64,000 nt of DNA from Oasisia sp. SBJ-2009 (taxonomy: Eukaryota; Annelida; Polychaeta; Sabellida; Siboglinidae), in contig OZ024857.1 of the NCBI GenBank assembly GCA_964017155.1, positions 32,593,542-32,657,541 on the forward strand. Reading direction: 5' to 3'. The position numbers were made by a program, and so were the translations under genes. The number at the start of each line of letters is the position of its first letter. Positions within the stretch are counted from its first letter, which is position 1. Below the pieces are notes generated by a model. It had not been told where the DNA came from. It saw only the letters and a program-made list of their open reading frames with translations, and ran no database searches. Below, one piece after another: positions 1 through 12,313 of this stretch.

Positions 1-2463
1 AAGTTGGTTCGAGTGCGGAGGTTGGTTGGCGTGCGGAGGTTGGTTGGAAGGCGGACGTTTGGTGAAGTGGGGAGGTTGGGTGGAGTTGGGAGGTTGGGTG
101 AAGTGTGGAGGTTGGGTGGAGTGGTGAAGTTGGGTGGTGTTCGGAGGTTGGGTGGAGTGCGGAGGTTGGGTGGAGCGCGGAAGTTGCGTGGAGTACGGAA
201 GTTGGGTGGTGTGCAGAAGTTGGGTGGAGTGCTGAGTTTGGGTTGAGAGCAGAGGTTGGGTGGAGTGCGGAAGTTGCGTGGAATGCGGAAGTTGGGTGGT
301 GTGCGGATGTTGGGTGGAGTGCGGATGTTGTTTGGAGTGCGGAGATTGGGTGGAATGCGGAGGTTGGATGGAGTGCGAAGGTTGGGTGAAGTGGGGAGGT
401 TGGGTGGAGTGGGGAGGTTGGGTGAAGTGGGGAGGTTGGGTGGAGTGAGGTGGTTTGGTGAAGTGGGGAGGTTGGGTGAAGTGGGGAGGTTGGGTGGAGA
501 GGGGAGTTTGGGCGGGGTGGGGAGGTTGGGTGGAGTGGGGAGATTGGGTGGAGTGGGGAGGTTGGGTGAAGAGGGGAGGTTGGGTGAAGTGGGGAGGTTG
601 GGTGAAGTGGGGAGGTTGCGTGGAGTGAGGAGGTTGGGTGGAGTGGGGAGGTTGGGTGGAGTGCGGAAGTTGTGTGGAGTGCGGAGGTTGGGTGGAGTGC
701 GGAGGTTCGATGGAGTGCGGAAGTTGGGTGGAGTGCGGAAGTTGGGTGGAGTGCGGAGGTTGGGTTGAGTGCGGAAGTTGGTTCGAGTGCGGAGGTTGGG
801 TGGCGTGCGGAGGTTGGTTGGAATGCGGAGGTTTGGTGAAGTGGGGAGGTTGCGTGAAGTAGGGAGGTTGGGTGAAGTGGGGAGGTTGGGTGGAGTGGGG
901 AGGTTGGGTGGAGTAGGGAGTTTGGGTGGAGTGGGGAGGTTGGGTGATGTGGGGAGGTTGGGTGAAGTGGGGAGGTTGGGTGGAGTGGGGAGGATGGGTG
1001 AAGTGGGGAGGTTGGGTGAAGTGGGGAGTTTGGGTGGAGAGTGGAGTTTGGGTGGAGTGGGGAGGTTCGGTGGAGTGGGGAGGTTGGGTGCTCTGGGGAG
1101 GTAGGGTGAAGGGGGAGGTTGGGTGGAGTGATGAGGTGGGTGGAGTGGGGAGTTTGAGTGGAGTGGGGAGGTTGGGTGATTTGGGGAGGTTGGGTGGTGG
1201 GGAGGTTGGGTGATGTGGGGAGGTTGGGTGAAGTGGGGAGGTTGGGCGAAGTGGGGAGGTTGGGTTGAGTGGGGAGGTTGTATGAAGTGGGGAAGTTGTG
1301 TGGAGTGCGGAGGTTGGGAGGAGTGCGGAGGTTGCATGGAGTGCGGAAGTTGGGTGGAGTGCGGAAGTTGGGTGAAATGGGGAGGTTGGGTGGAGTGGGG
1401 AGGTTGGGTGGAGGGCGGAGGTTGGGTGGAGTGGGGATGATGGGTTGAAGTGGGGAGGTTGGGTGGAGTGGTGTGGTTGGTTGGAGTGCGTAGGTTGGGA
1501 GGAGTGGGGAGGTTGGGTGGAGTTGGCAGGTCGGATGACGTGGGGAGGTTCCGTGGAGTGGGGAGGTTGGGTGGAGTGCTGAAGTTGGGTGGTGTTCGGA
1601 GGTTGGGTGGAGTGCGGAGGTTGGGTGGAGCGCGGAAGTTGCGTGGAGTACGGAAGTTGAGTGGTGTGCGGAAGTTGGGTGGAGTGCGGAATTTGGGTGG
1701 AGTGCGGAAGTTGCGTGGAGTACGGAAGTTGGGTGGTGTGCGGAAGTTGGGTAGAGTGCGGAAGTTAGCTGTAGTGCTGAGTTTGGGTTGAGTGCAGAGG
1801 TTGGGTGGAGTGCGGAAGTTGGGTGGAGTGCGGAAGTTGGGTGGAGTGCGAAGGATGGGAGGAGGGCGGAGGTTGGCTGGAGTGCTGAGTTTGGATTGAG
1901 AGCAGAGGTTGGGTGGAGTGCGGAAGTTCGGTGGAGTGCGGAAGTTGGGTGGAGTGCGGATGTTGGGTGGAGTGCGGAAGTTGTTTGGAGTGCGGAGAAT
2001 GGGTGGAATGCGGAGGTTGGATGGAGTGCGAAGGTAGGGTGAAGTGGGGAGGTTGGGTGGAGTAGGGAGGTTGGGTGAAGTGGGGAGGTTGGGTGGAGTG
2101 AGGAGGTTGGGTGAAGTTGGGAGGTTGGGTGAAGTGGGGAGGTTGGGTGGAGTGGGGAGGTTGGGTGAAGTGGGGAGGTTGGGTGAAGTGGGGAGGTTGC
2201 GTGGAGTGGGGAGGTTGGGTGAAGTGGGGAGGTTGGGTGGAGTGAGGAGGTTGGGTAGAGTGGGGAGGTTGGGTGAAGTGGGGAAGTTGGGTGGAGTGGG
2301 GAGGTTGGGTGAAGGGCGGAGGTTGGGTGGAGGGCGGAGGTTGGGTGGACTGGGGAGGTTGCTTGGGGTGGGGAGATTGGGTGGAGTGGGGAGGTTCGGT
2401 GAAGTGCGGAAGTTGGGTGTAGTACGGAAGTTGGGTGGAGTGCGGAGGTTGGGTGGAGTGCGG
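1..2463 (+). repeat. Region A HOR copy A1 (2,463 bp)
   Basis: This is a reference-length copy. It repeats with an exact offset of 2,463 bp at the start of A2 (for example the segment at 260-1100 recurs at 2723-3563). It contains TGCGG-type stretches (about 1-395, 660-835, 1575-2030) alternating with TGGGG-type stretches (about 396-655, 836-1300, 2030-2400). The off-length monomers lie at 1100-1456. The left edge is the window edge, so the true phase of the HOR is arbitrary. Confidence 0.9.
1100..1456 (+). repeat. Off-length monomer cluster, the phase marker of region A
   Basis: Monomers here depart from 18 bp. 1100-1116 is 17 bp (GGTAGGGTGAAGGGGGA), 1135-1151 is 17 bp (GGTGGGTGGAGTGGGGA), 1188-1203 is 16 bp (GGTTGGGTGGTGGGGA) and 1438-1456 is 19 bp. 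The net change is -3 bp, which sets the HOR period at 2,463 rather than 2,466. The cluster recurs near 4315, 6778, 9241, 14260 and 16075, and its first part also near 3563. Region B and C carry a related version in which only the GGTGGGTGG unit is short (for example near 20,430 and 44,470), so that 17-bp unit looks older than the other deletions. Confidence 0.9.
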
Positions 2464-5400
2464 AAGTTGGTTCGAGTGCGGAGGTTGGTTGGCGTGCGGA
2501 GGTTGGTTGGAAGGCGGACGTTTGGTGAAGTGGGGAGGTTGGGTGGAGTTGGGAGGTTGGGTGAAGTGTGGAGGTTGGGTGGAGTGGTGAAGTTGGGTGG
2601 TGTTCGGAGGTTGGGTGGAGTGCGGAGGTTGGGTGGAGCGCGGAAGTTGCGTGGAGTACGGAAGTTGGGTGGTGTGCAGAAGTTGGGTGGAGTGCTGAGT
2701 TTGGGTTGAGAGCAGAGGTTGGGTGGAGTGCGGAAGTTGGGTGGAATGCGGAAGTTGGGTGGTGTGCGGATGTTGGGTGGAGTGCGGATGTTGTTTGGAG
2801 TGCGGAGATTGGGTGGAATGCGGAGGTTGGATGGAGTGCGAAGGTTGGGTGAAGTGGGGAGGTTGGGTGGAGTGGGGAGGTTGGGTGAAGTGGGGAGGTT
2901 GGGTGGAGTGAGGTGGTTTGGTGAAGTGGGGAGGTTGGGTGAAGTGGGGAGGTTGGGTGGAGAGGGGAGTTTGGGCGGGGTGGGGAGGTTGGGTGGAGTG
3001 GGGAGATTGGGTGGAGTGGGGAGGTTGGGTGAAGAGGGGAGGTTGGGTGAAGTGGGGAGGTTGGGTGAAGTGGGGAGGTTGCGTGGAGTGAGGAGGTTGG
3101 GTGGAGTGGGGAGGTTGGGTGGAGTGCGGAAGTTGTGTGGAGTGCGGAGGTTGGGTGGAGTGCGGAGGTTCGATGGAGTGCGGAAGTTGGGTGGAGTGCG
3201 GAAGTTGGGTGGAGTGCGGAGGTTGGGTTGAGTGCGGAAGTTGGTTCGAGTGCGGAGGTTGGGTGGCGTGCGGAGGTTGGTTGGAATGCGGAGGTTTGGT
3301 GAAGTGGGGAGGTTGCGTGAAGTAGGGAGGTTGGGTGAATTGGGGAGGTTGGGTGGAGTGGGGAGGTTGGGTGGAGTAGGGAGTTTGGGTGGAGTGGGGA
3401 GGTTGGGTGATGTGGGGAGGTTGGGTGAAGTGGGGAGGTTGGGTGGAGTGGGGAGGATGGATGAAGTGGGGAGGTTGGGTGAAGTGGGGAGTTTGGGTGG
3501 AGAGTGGAGTTTGGGTGGAGTGGGGAGGTTCGGTGGAGTGGGGAGGTTGGGTGCTCTGGGGAGGTAGGGTGAAGGGGGAGGTTGGGTGGAGTGATGAGGT
3601 GGGTGGAGTGGGGAGTTTGAGTGGAGTGGGGAGGTTGGGTGATTTGGGGAGGTTGGGTGGTGGGGAGGTTGGGTGATGTGGGGAGGTTGGGTGAAGTGGG
3701 GAGGTTGGGTGGAGAGGGGAGTTTGGGCGGGGTGGGGAGGTTGGGTGGAGTGGGGAGATTGGGTGGAGTGGGGAGGTTGGGTGAAGAGGGGAGGTTGGGT
3801 GAAGTGGGGAGGTTGGGTGAAGTGGGGAGGTTGCGTGGAGTGAGGAGGTTGGGTGGAGTGGGGAGGTTGGGTGGAGTGCGGAAGTTGTGTGGAGTGCGGA
3901 GGTTGGGTGGAGTGCGGAGGTTCGATGGAGTGCGGAAGTTGGGTGGAGTGCGGAAGTTGGGTGGAGTGCGGAGGTTGGGTTGAGTGCGGAAGTTGGTTCG
4001 AGTGCGGAGGTTGGGTGGCGTGCGGAGGTTGGTTGGAATGCGGAGGTTTGGTGAAGTGGGGAGGTTGCGTGAAGTAGGGAGGTTGGGTGAAGTGGGGAGG
4101 TTGGGTGGAGTGGGGAGGTTGGGTGGAGTAGGGAGTTTGGGTGGAGTGGGGAGGTTGGGTGATGTGGGGAGGTTGGGTGAAGTGGGGAGGTTGGGTGGAG
4201 TGGGGAGGATGGGTGAAGTGGGGAGGTTGGGTGAAGTGGGGAGTTTGGGTGGAGAGTGGAGTTTGGGTGGAGTGGGGAGGTTCGGTGGAGTGGGGAGGTT
4301 GGGTGCTCTGGGGAGGTAGGGTGAAGGGGGAGGTTGGGTGGAGTGATGAGGTGGGTGGAGTGGGGAGTTTGAGTGGAATGGGGAGGTTGGGTGATTTGGG
4401 GAGGTTGGGTGGTGGGGAGGTTGGGTGATGTGGGGAGGTTGGGTGAAGTGGGGAGGTTGGGCGAAGTGGGGAGGTTGGGTTGAGTGGGGAGGTTGTATGA
4501 AGTGGGGAAGTTGTGTGGAGTGCGGAGGTTGGGAGGAGTGCGGAGGTTGCATGGAGTGCGGAAGTTGGGTGGAGTGCGGAAGTTGGGTGAAATGGGGAGG
4601 TTGGGTGGAGTGGGGAGGTTGGGTGGAGGGCGGAGGTTGGGTGGAGTGGGGATGATGGGTTGAAGTGGGGAGGTTGGGTGGAGTGGTGTGGTTGGTTGGA
4701 GTGCGTAGGTTGGGAGGAGTGGGGAGGTTGGGTGGAGTTGGCAGGTCGGATGACGTGGGGAGGTTCCGTGGAGTGGGGAGGTTGGGTGGAGTGCTGAAGT
4801 TGGGTGGTGTTCGGAGGTTGGGTGGAGTGCGGAGGTTGGGTGGAGCGCGGAAGTTGCGTGGAGTACGGAAGTTGAGTGGTGTGCGGAAGTTGGGTGGAGT
4901 GCGGAATTTGGGTGGAGTGCGGAAGTTGCGTGGAGTACGGAAGTTGGGTGGTGTGCGGAAGTTGGGTAGAGTGCGGAAGTTAGCTGTAGTGCTGAGTTTG
5001 GGTTGAGTGCAGAGGTTGGGTGGAGTGCGGAAGTTGGGTGGAGTGCGGAAGTTGGGTGGAGTGCGAAGGATGGGAGGAGGGCGGAGGTTGGCTGGAGTGC
5101 TGAGTTTGGATTGAGAGCAGAGGTTGGGTGGAGTGCGGAAGTTCGGTGGAGTGCGGAAGTTGGGTGGAGTGCGGATGTTGGGTGGAGTGCGGAAGTTGTT
5201 TGGAGTGCGGAGAATGGGTGGAATGCGGAGGTTGGATGGAGTGCGAAGGTAGGGTGAAGTGGGGAGGTTGGGTGGAGTAGGGAGGTTGGGTGAAGTGGGG
5301 AGGTTGGGTGGAGTGAGGAGGTTGGGTGAAGTTGGGAGGTTGGGTGAAGTGGGGAGGTTGGGTGGAGTGGGGAGGTTGGGTGAAGTGGGGAGGTTGGGTG

Positions 5401-5678
5401 AAGTGGGGAGGTTGCGTGGAGTGGGGAGGTTGGGTGAAGTGGGGAGGTTGGGTGGAGTGAGGAGGTTGGGTAGAGTGGGGAGGTTGGGTGAAGTGGGGAA
5501 GTTGGGTGGAGTGGGGAGGTTGGGTGAAGGGCGGAGGTTGGGTGGAGGGCGGAGGTTGGGTGGACTGGGGAGGTTGCTTGGGGTGGGGAGATTGGGTGGA
5601 GTGGGGAGGTTCGGTGAAGTGCGGAAGTTGGGTGTAGTACGGAAGTTGGGTGGAGTGCGGAGGTTGGGTGGAGTGCGG
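2464..5678 (+). repeat. Region A HOR copy A2, expanded to 3,215 bp
   Basis: This copy equals the 2,463-bp unit plus a 752-bp internal tandem duplication (listed separately). Outside the duplication it matches A1 and A3 nearly base for base; for example 4425-5257 matches 1210-2042 at an offset of 3,215. Private changes include GAATTGGGG near 3346 and GGATGGATG near 3469. Confidence 0.9.
2963..4466 (+). repeat. 752-bp tandem duplication inside copy A2
   Basis: The segment at about 2963-3714 is repeated immediately at about 3715-4466 (markers 3101/3853, 3232/3984 and 3389/4141, all 752 bp apart). 752 is 42 x 18 minus 4, and the segment contains exactly the two 17-bp and one 16-bp monomers (-4 bp) but not the 19-bp one. 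The junction near 3,700 joins a GTGAAGTGGGG monomer to the GGAGAGGGGAG unit, which normally lies about 750 bp upstream. The two halves differ at a few single bases (near 3346, 3469 and 4376). Edges are uncertain by a few monomers because the flanking units are alike. Confidence 0.88.
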
Positions 5679-8141
5679 AAGTTGGTTCGAGTGCGGAGGT
5701 TGGTTGGCGTGCGGAGGTTGGTTGGAAGGCGGACGTTTGGTGAAGTGGGGAGGTTGGGTGGAGTTGGGAGGTTGGGTGAAGTGTGGAGGTTGGGTGGAGT
5801 GGTGAAGTTGGGTGGTGTTCGGAGGTTGGGTGGAGTGCGGAGGTTGGGTGGAGCGCGGAAGTTGCGTGGAGTACGGAAGTTGGGTGGTGTGCAGAAGTTG
5901 GGTGGAGTGCTGAGTTTGGGTTGAGAGCAGAGGTTGGGTGGAGTGCGGAAGTTGGGTGGAATGCGGAAGTTGGGTGGTGTGCGGATGTTGGGTGGAGTGC
6001 GGATGTTGTTTGGAGTGCGGAGATTGGGTGGAATGCGGAGGTTGGATGGAGTGCGAAGGTTGGGTGAAGTGGGGAGGTTGGGTGGAGTGGGGAGGTTGGG
6101 TGAAGTGGGGAGGTTGGGTGGAGTGAGGTGGTTTGGTGAAGTGGGGAGGTTGGGTGAAGTGGGGAGGTTGGGTGGAGAGGGGAGTTTGGGCGGGGTGGGG
6201 AGGTTGGGTGGAGTGGGGAGATTGGGTGGAGTGGGGAGGTTGGGTGAAGAGGGGAGGTTGGGTGAAGTGGGGAGGTTGGGTGAAGTGGGGAGGTTGCGTG
6301 GAGTGAGGAGGTTGGGTGGAGTGGGGAGGTTGGGTGGAGTGCGGAAGTTGTGTGGAGTGCGGAGGTTGGGTGGAGTGCGGAGGTTCGATGGAGTGCGGAA
6401 GTTGGGTGGAGTGCGGAAGTTGGGTGGAGTGCGGAGGTTGGGTTGAGTGCGGAAGTTGGTTCGAGTGCGGAGGTTGGGTGGCGTGCGGAGGTTGGTTGGA
6501 ATGCGGAGGTTTGGTGAAGTGGGGAGGTTGCGTGAAGTAGGGAGGTTGGGTGAAGTGGGGAGGTTGGGTGGAGTGGGGAGGTTGGGTGGAGTAGGGAGTT
6601 TGGGTGGAGTGGGGAGGTTGGGTGATGTGGGGAGGTTGGGTGAAGTGGGGAGGTTGGGTGGAGTGGGGAGGATGGGTGAAGTGGGGAGGTTGGGTGAAGT
6701 GGGGAGTTTGGGTGGAGAGTGGAGTTTGGGTGGAGTGGGGAGGTTCGGTGGAGTGGGGAGGTTGGGTGCTCTGGGGAGGTAGGGTGAAGGGGGAGGTTGG
6801 GTGGAGTGATGAGGTGGGTGGAGTGGGGAGTTTGAGTGGAGTGGGGAGGTTGGGTGATTTGGGGAGGTTGGGTGGTGGGGAGGTTGGGTGATGTGGGGAG
6901 GTTGGGTGAAGTGGGGAGGTTGGGCGAAGTGGGGAGGTTGGGTTGAGTGGGGAGGTTGTATGAAGTGGGGAAGTTGTGTGGAGTGCGGAGGTTGGGAGGA
7001 GTGCGGAGGTTGCATGGAGTGCGGAAGTTGGGTGGAGTGCGGAAGTTGGGTGAAATGGGGAGGTTGGGTGGAGTGGGGAGGTTGGGTGGAGGGCGGAGGT
7101 TGGGTGGAGTGGGGATGATGGGTTGAAGTGGGGAGGTTGGGTGGAGTGGTGTGGTTGGTTGGAGTGCGTAGGTTGGGAGGAGTGGGGAGGTTGGGTGGAG
7201 TTGGCAGGTCGGATGACGTGGGGAGGTTCCGTGGAGTGGGGAGGTTGGGTGGAGTGCTGAAGTTGGGTGGTGTTCGGAGGTTGGGTGGAGTGCGGAGGTT
7301 GGGTGGAGCGCGGAAGTTGCGTGGAGTACGGAAGTTGAGTGGTGTGCGGAAGTTGGGTGGAGTGCGGAATTTGGGTGGAGTGCGGAAGTTGCGTGGAGTA
7401 CGGAAGTTGGGTGGTGTGCGGAAGTTGGGTAGAGTGCGGAAGTTAGCTGTAGTGCTGAGTTTGGGTTGAGTGCAGAGGTTGGGTGGAGTGCGGAAGTTGG
7501 GTGGAGTGCGGAAGTTGGGTGGAGTGCGAAGGATGGGAGGAGGGCGGAGGTTGGCTGGAGTGCTGAGTTTGGATTGAGAGCAGAGGTTGGGTGGAGTGCG
7601 GAAGTTCGGTGGAGTGCGGAAGTTGGGTGGAGTGCGGATGTTGGGTGGAGTGCGGAAGTTGTTTGGAGTGCGGAGAATGGGTGGAATGCGGAGGTTGGAT
7701 GGAGTGCGAAGGTAGGGTGAAGTGGGGAGGTTGGGTGGAGTAGGGAGGTTGGGTGAAGTGGGGAGGTTGGGTGGAGTGAGGAGGTTGGGTGAAGTTGGGA
7801 GGTTGGGTGAAGTGGGGAGGTTGGGTGGAGTGGGGAGGTTGGGTGAAGTGGGGAGGTTGGGTGAAGTGGGGAGGTTGCGTGGAGTGGGGAGGTTGGGTGA
7901 AGTGGGGAGGTTGGGTGGAGTGAGGAGGTTGGGTAGAGTGGGGAGGTTGGGTGAAGTGGGGAAGTTGGGTGGAGTGGGGAGGTTGGGTGAAGGGCGGAGG
8001 TTGGGTGGAGGGCGGAGGTTGGGTGGACTGGGGAGGTTGCTTGGGGTGGGGAGATTGGGTGGAGTGGGGAGGTTCGGTGAAGTGCGGAAGTTGGGTGTAG
8101 TACGGAAGTTGGGTGGAGTGCGGAGGTTGGGTGGAGTGCGG
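5679..8141 (+). repeat. Region A HOR copy A3 (2,463 bp)
   Basis: This is an undisturbed reference-length copy. Its markers sit exactly 2,463 bp before those of A4 (for example 6888/9351, 7128/9591, 7466/9929). It carries the GTTAGCTG and GAGAGCAG marker states shared with A1, A2 and A4. Confidence 0.9.
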
Positions 8142-10712
8142 AAGTTGGTTCGAGTGCGGAGGTTGGTTGGCGTGCGGAGGTTGGTTGGAAGGCGGACGTT
8201 TGGTGAAGTGGGGAGGTTGGGTGGAGTTGGGAGGTTGGGTGAAGTGTGGAGGTTGGGTGGAGTGGTGAAGTTGGGTGGTGTTCGGAGGTTGGGTGGAGTG
8301 CGGAGGTTGGGTGGAGCGCGGAAGTTGCGTGGAGTACGGAAGTTGGGTGGTGTGCAGAAGTTGGGTGGAGTGCTGAGTTTGGGTGGAGAGCAGAGGTTGG
8401 GTGGAGTGCGGAAGTTGGGTGGAATGCGGAAGTTGGGTGGTGTGCGGATGTTGGGTGGAGTGCGGATGTTGTTTGGAGTGCGGAGATTGGGTGGAATGCG
8501 GAGGTTGGATGGAGTGCGAAGGTTGGGTGAAGTGGGGAGGTTGGGTGGAGTGGGGAGGTTGGGTGAAGTGGGGAGGTTGGGTGGAGTGAGGTGGTTTGGT
8601 GAAGTGGGGAGGTTGGGTGAAGTGGGGAGGTTGGGTGGAGAGGGGAGTTTGGGCGGGGTGGGGAGGTTGGGTGGAGTGGGGAGATTGGGTGGAGTGGGGA
8701 GGTTGGGTGAAGAGGGGAGGTTGGGTGAAGTGGGGAGGTTGGGTGAAGTGGGGAGGTTGCGTGGAGTGAGGAGGTTGGGTGGAGTGGGGAGGTTGGGTGG
8801 AGTGCGGAAGTTGTGTGGAGTGCGGAGGTTGGGTGGAGTGCGGAGGTTCGATGGAGTGCGGAAGTTGGGTGGAGTGCGGAAGTTGGGTGGAGTGCGGAGG
8901 TTGGGTTGAGTGCGGAAGTTGGTTCGAGTGCGGAGGTTGGGTGGCGTGCGGAGGTTGGTTGGAATGCGGAGGTTTGGTGAAGTGGGGAGGTTGCGTGAAG
9001 TAGGGAGGTTGGGTGAAGTGGGGAGGTTGGGTGGAGTGGGGAGGTTGGGTGGAGTAGGGAGTTTGGGTGGAGTGGGGAGGTTGGGTGATGTGGGGAGGTT
9101 GGGTGAAGTGGGGAGGTTGGGTGGAGTGGGGAGGATGGGTGAAGTGGGGAGGTTGGGTGAAGTGGGGAGTTTGGGTGGAGAGTGGAGTTTGGGTGGAGTG
9201 GGGAGGTTCGGTGGAGTGGGGAGGTTGGGTGCTCTGGGGAGGTAGGGTGAAGGGGGAGGTTGGGTGGAGTGATGAGGTGGGTGGAGTGGGGAGTTTGAGT
9301 GGAGTGGGGAGGTTGGGTGATTTGGGGAGGTTGGGTGGTGGGGAGGTTGGGTGATGTGGGGAGGTTGGGTGAAGTGGGGAGGTTGGGCGAAGTGGGGAGG
9401 TTGGGTTGAGTGGGGAGGTTGTATGAAGTGGGGAAGTTGTGTGGAGTGCGGAGGTTGGGAGGAGTGCGGAGGTTGCATGGAGTGCGGAAGTTGGGTGGAG
9501 TGCGGAAGTTGGGTGAAATGGGGAGGTTGGGTGGAGTGGGGAGGTTGGGTGGAGGGCGGAGGTTGGGTGGAGTGGGGATGATGGGTTGAAGTGGGGAGGT
9601 TGGGTGGAGTGGTGTGGTTGGTTGGAGTGCGTAGGTTGGGAGGAGTGGGGAGGTTGGGTGGAGTTGGCAGGTCGGATGACGTGGGGAGGTTCCGTGGAGT
9701 GGGGAGGTTGGGTGGAGTGCTGAAGTTGGGTGGTGTTCGGAGGTTGGGTGGAGTGCGGAGGTAGGGTGGAGCGCGGAAGTTGCGTGGAGTACGGAAGTTG
9801 AGTGGTGTGCGGAAGTTGGGTGGAGTGCGGAATTTGGGTGGAGTGCGGAAGTTGCGTGGAGTACGGAAGTTGGGTGGTGTGCGGAAGTTGGGTAGAGTGC
9901 GGAAGTTAGCTGTAGTGCTGAGTTTGGGTTGAGTGCAGAGGTTGGGTGGAGTGCGGAAGTTGGGTGGAGTGCGGAAGTTGGGTGGAGTGCGAAGGATGGG
10001 AGGAGGGCGGAGGTTGGCTGGAGTGCTGAGTTTGGATTGAGAGCAGAGGTTGGGTGGAGTGCGGAAGTTCGGTGGAGTGCGGAAGTTGGGTGGAGTGCGG
10101 ATGTTGGGTGGAGTGCGGAAGTTGTTTGGAGTGCGGAGAATGGGTGGAATGCGGAGGTTGGATGGAGTGCGAAGGTAGGGTGAAGTGGGGAGGTTGGGTG
10201 GAGTAGGGAGGTTGGGTGAAGTGGGGAGGTTGGGTGGAGTGAGGAGGTTGGGTGAAGTTGGGAGGTTGGGTGAAGTGGGGAGGTTGGGTGGAGTGGGGAG
10301 GTTGGGTGAAGTGGGGAGGTTGGGTGAAGTGGGGAGGTTGCGTGGAGTGGGGAGGTTGGGTGAAGTGGGGAGGTTGGGTGGAGTGAGGAGGTTGGGTAGA
10401 GTGGGGAGGTTGGGTGAAGTGGGGAAGTTGGGTGGAGTGGGGAGGTTGGGTGAAGGGCGGAGGTTGGGTGGAGGGCGGAGGTTGGGTGGACTGGGGAGGT
10501 TGCTTGGGGTGGGGAGATTGGGTGGAGTGGGGAGGTTCGGTGAAGTGGGGAGGTTGGGTGGAGTGGGGAGGTTGGGTGGAGTGCGGAAGTTGTGTGGAGT
10601 GCGGAGGTTGGGTGGAGTTCGGAGGTTGGATGGAGTGCGGAAGTTGGGTGGAGTGCGGAAGTTGGGTGTAGTACGGAAGTTGGGTGGAGTGCGGAGGTTG
10701 GGTGGAGTGCGG
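8142..10712 (+). repeat. Region A HOR copy A4 (2,571 bp, 108-bp longer form)
   Basis: This copy is 108 bp (six monomers) longer than A3. After the GGTTCGGTGAAG unit near 10,530 it has six extra monomers before the GGTGTAGTACGG unit. In A1-A3 the GGTTCGGTGAAGTGCGG monomer is fused directly to that unit, so A1-A3 look like the deleted form and A4-A7 keep the longer one. Two private changes are seen: T to G at 8385 (GGGTGGAGAGC where other copies have GGGTTGAGAGC) and T to A at 9763. Confidence 0.87.
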
Positions 10713-12313
10713 AAGTTGGTTCGAGTGCGGAGGTTGGTTGGCGTGCGGAGGTTGGTTGGAAGGCGGACGTTTGGTGAAGTGGGGAGGTTGGGTGGAGTTG
10801 GGAGGTTGGGTGAAGTGTGGAGGTTGGGTGGAGTGGTGAAGTTGGGTGGTGTTCGGAGGTTGGGTGGAGTGCGGAGGTTGGGTGGAGCGCGGAAGTTGCG
10901 TGGAGTACGGAAGTTGGGTGGTGTGCAGAAGTTGGGTGGAGTGCTGAGTTTGGGTTGAGAGCAGAGGTTGGGTGGAGTGCGGAAGTTGGGTGGAATGGGG
11001 AGGTTGGGTGGAGTTGGCAGTTCGGATGACGTGGGGAGGTTCCGTGGAGTGGGGAGGTTGGGTGGAGTGCTGAAGTTGGGTGGTGTTCGGAGGTTGGGTG
11101 GAGTGCGGAGGTTGGGTGGAGCGCGGAAGTTGCGTGGAGTACGGAAGTTGAGTGGTGTGCGGAAGTTGGGTGGAGTGCGGAATTTGGGTGGAGTGCGGAA
11201 GTTGCGTGGAGTACGGAAGTTGTTTGGAGTGCGGAGAATGGGTGGAATGCGGAGGTTGGATGGAGTGCGAAGGTAGGGTGAAGTGGGGAGGTTGGGTGGA
11301 GTAGGGAGGTTGGGTGAAGTGGGGAGGTTGGGTGGAGTGAGGAGGTTGGGTGAAGTTGGGAGGTTGGGTGAAGTGGGGAGGTTGGGTGGAGTGGGGAGGT
11401 TGGGTGAAGTGGGGAGGTTGGGTGAAGTGGGGAGGTTGCGTGGAGTGGGGAGGTTGGGTGAAGTGGGGAGGTTGGGTGGAGTGAGGAGGTTGGGTAGAGT
11501 GGGGAGGTTGGGTGAAGTGGGGAAGTTGGGTGGAGTGGGGAGGTTGGGTGAAGGGCGGAGGTTGGGTGGAGGGCGGAGGTTGGGTGGACTGGGGAGGTTG
11601 CTTGGGGTGGGGAGATTGGGTGGAGTGGGGAGGTTCGGTGAAGTGGGGAGGTTGGGTGGAGTGGGGAGGTTGGGTGGAGTGCGGAAGTTGTGTGGAGTGC
11701 GGAGGTTGGGTGGAGTTCGGAGGTTGGATGGAGTGCGGAAGTTGGGTGGAGTGCGGAAGTTGGGTGTAGTACGGAAGTTGGGTGGAGTGCGGAGGTTGGG
11801 TGGAGTGCGGAAGTTGGTTCGAGTGCGGAGGTTGGTTGGCGTGCGGAGGTTGGTTGGAAGGCGGACGTTTGGTGAAGTGGGGAGGTTGGGTGGAGTTGGG
11901 AGGTTGGGTGAAGTGTGGAGGTTGGGTGGAGTGGTGAAGTTGGGTGGTGTTCGGAGGTTGGGTGGAGTGCGGAGGTTGGGTGGAGCGCGGAAGTTGCGTG
12001 GAGTACGGAAGTTGGGTGGTGTGCAGAAGTTGGGTGGAGTGCTGAGTTTGGGTTGAGAGCAGAGGTTGGGTGGAGTGCGGAAGTTGGGTGGAATGGGGAG
12101 GTTGGGTGGAGTTGGCAGTTCGGATGACGTGGGGAGGTTCCGTGGAGTGGGGAGGTTGGGTGGAGTGCTGAAGTTGGGTGGTGTTCGGAGGTTGGGTGGA
12201 GTGCGGAGGTTGGGTGGAGCGCGGAAGTTGCGTGGAGTACGGAAGTTGAGTGGTGTGCGGAAGTTGGGTGGAGTGCGGAATTTGGGTGGAGTGCGGAAGT
12301 TGCGTGGAGTACG
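10118..12313 (+). repeat. 1,098-bp tandem duplication (61 monomers)
   Basis: About 10,118-11,215 is repeated at about 11,216-12,313. Markers at 10185/11283, 10414/11512, 10592/11690, 10817/11915 and 10968/12066 are all 1,098 bp apart, exactly 61 x 18, and I noticed no differences between the halves. At 11,210-11,225 a GTGGAGTACGGAAGTT monomer runs straight into the GTTTGGAGTGCGG unit. Those two units are separated by several hundred bp in normal copies, so this is the crossover junction. The duplication spans HOR copy starts 10713 and 11811. Confidence 0.88.
10713..11810 (+). repeat. Region A HOR copy A5, shortened to 1,098 bp
   Basis: The interval between successive copy-start markers is 1,098 bp. 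The copy lacks the region carrying the off-length monomer cluster, so its length is an exact multiple of 18. Near 10,995 the sequence jumps from a GTGGAATGGGG monomer into the GTTGGCAGTTCGGATGACG unit. That hybrid join is repeated at 12,093 in A6, so the two shortened copies share one deletion event. Confidence 0.87.

Noticed and set aside
1530..1560. GGTCGGATGACGTG unit as a CRE/bZIP-like regulatory site (TGACG core)
   Set aside because: It is a variant monomer repeated once per region-A copy, with no gene nearby to regulate. A five-base match in 64 kb is not meaningful.
7722..8909. Plus-strand open frame of 395 codons rich in Gly, Val, Arg and Leu
   Set aside because: It is longer than its sister copies only because T became G at 8385, removing one TGA. 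Sister HOR copies are interrupted at that point. It is repeat translation, not a gene.
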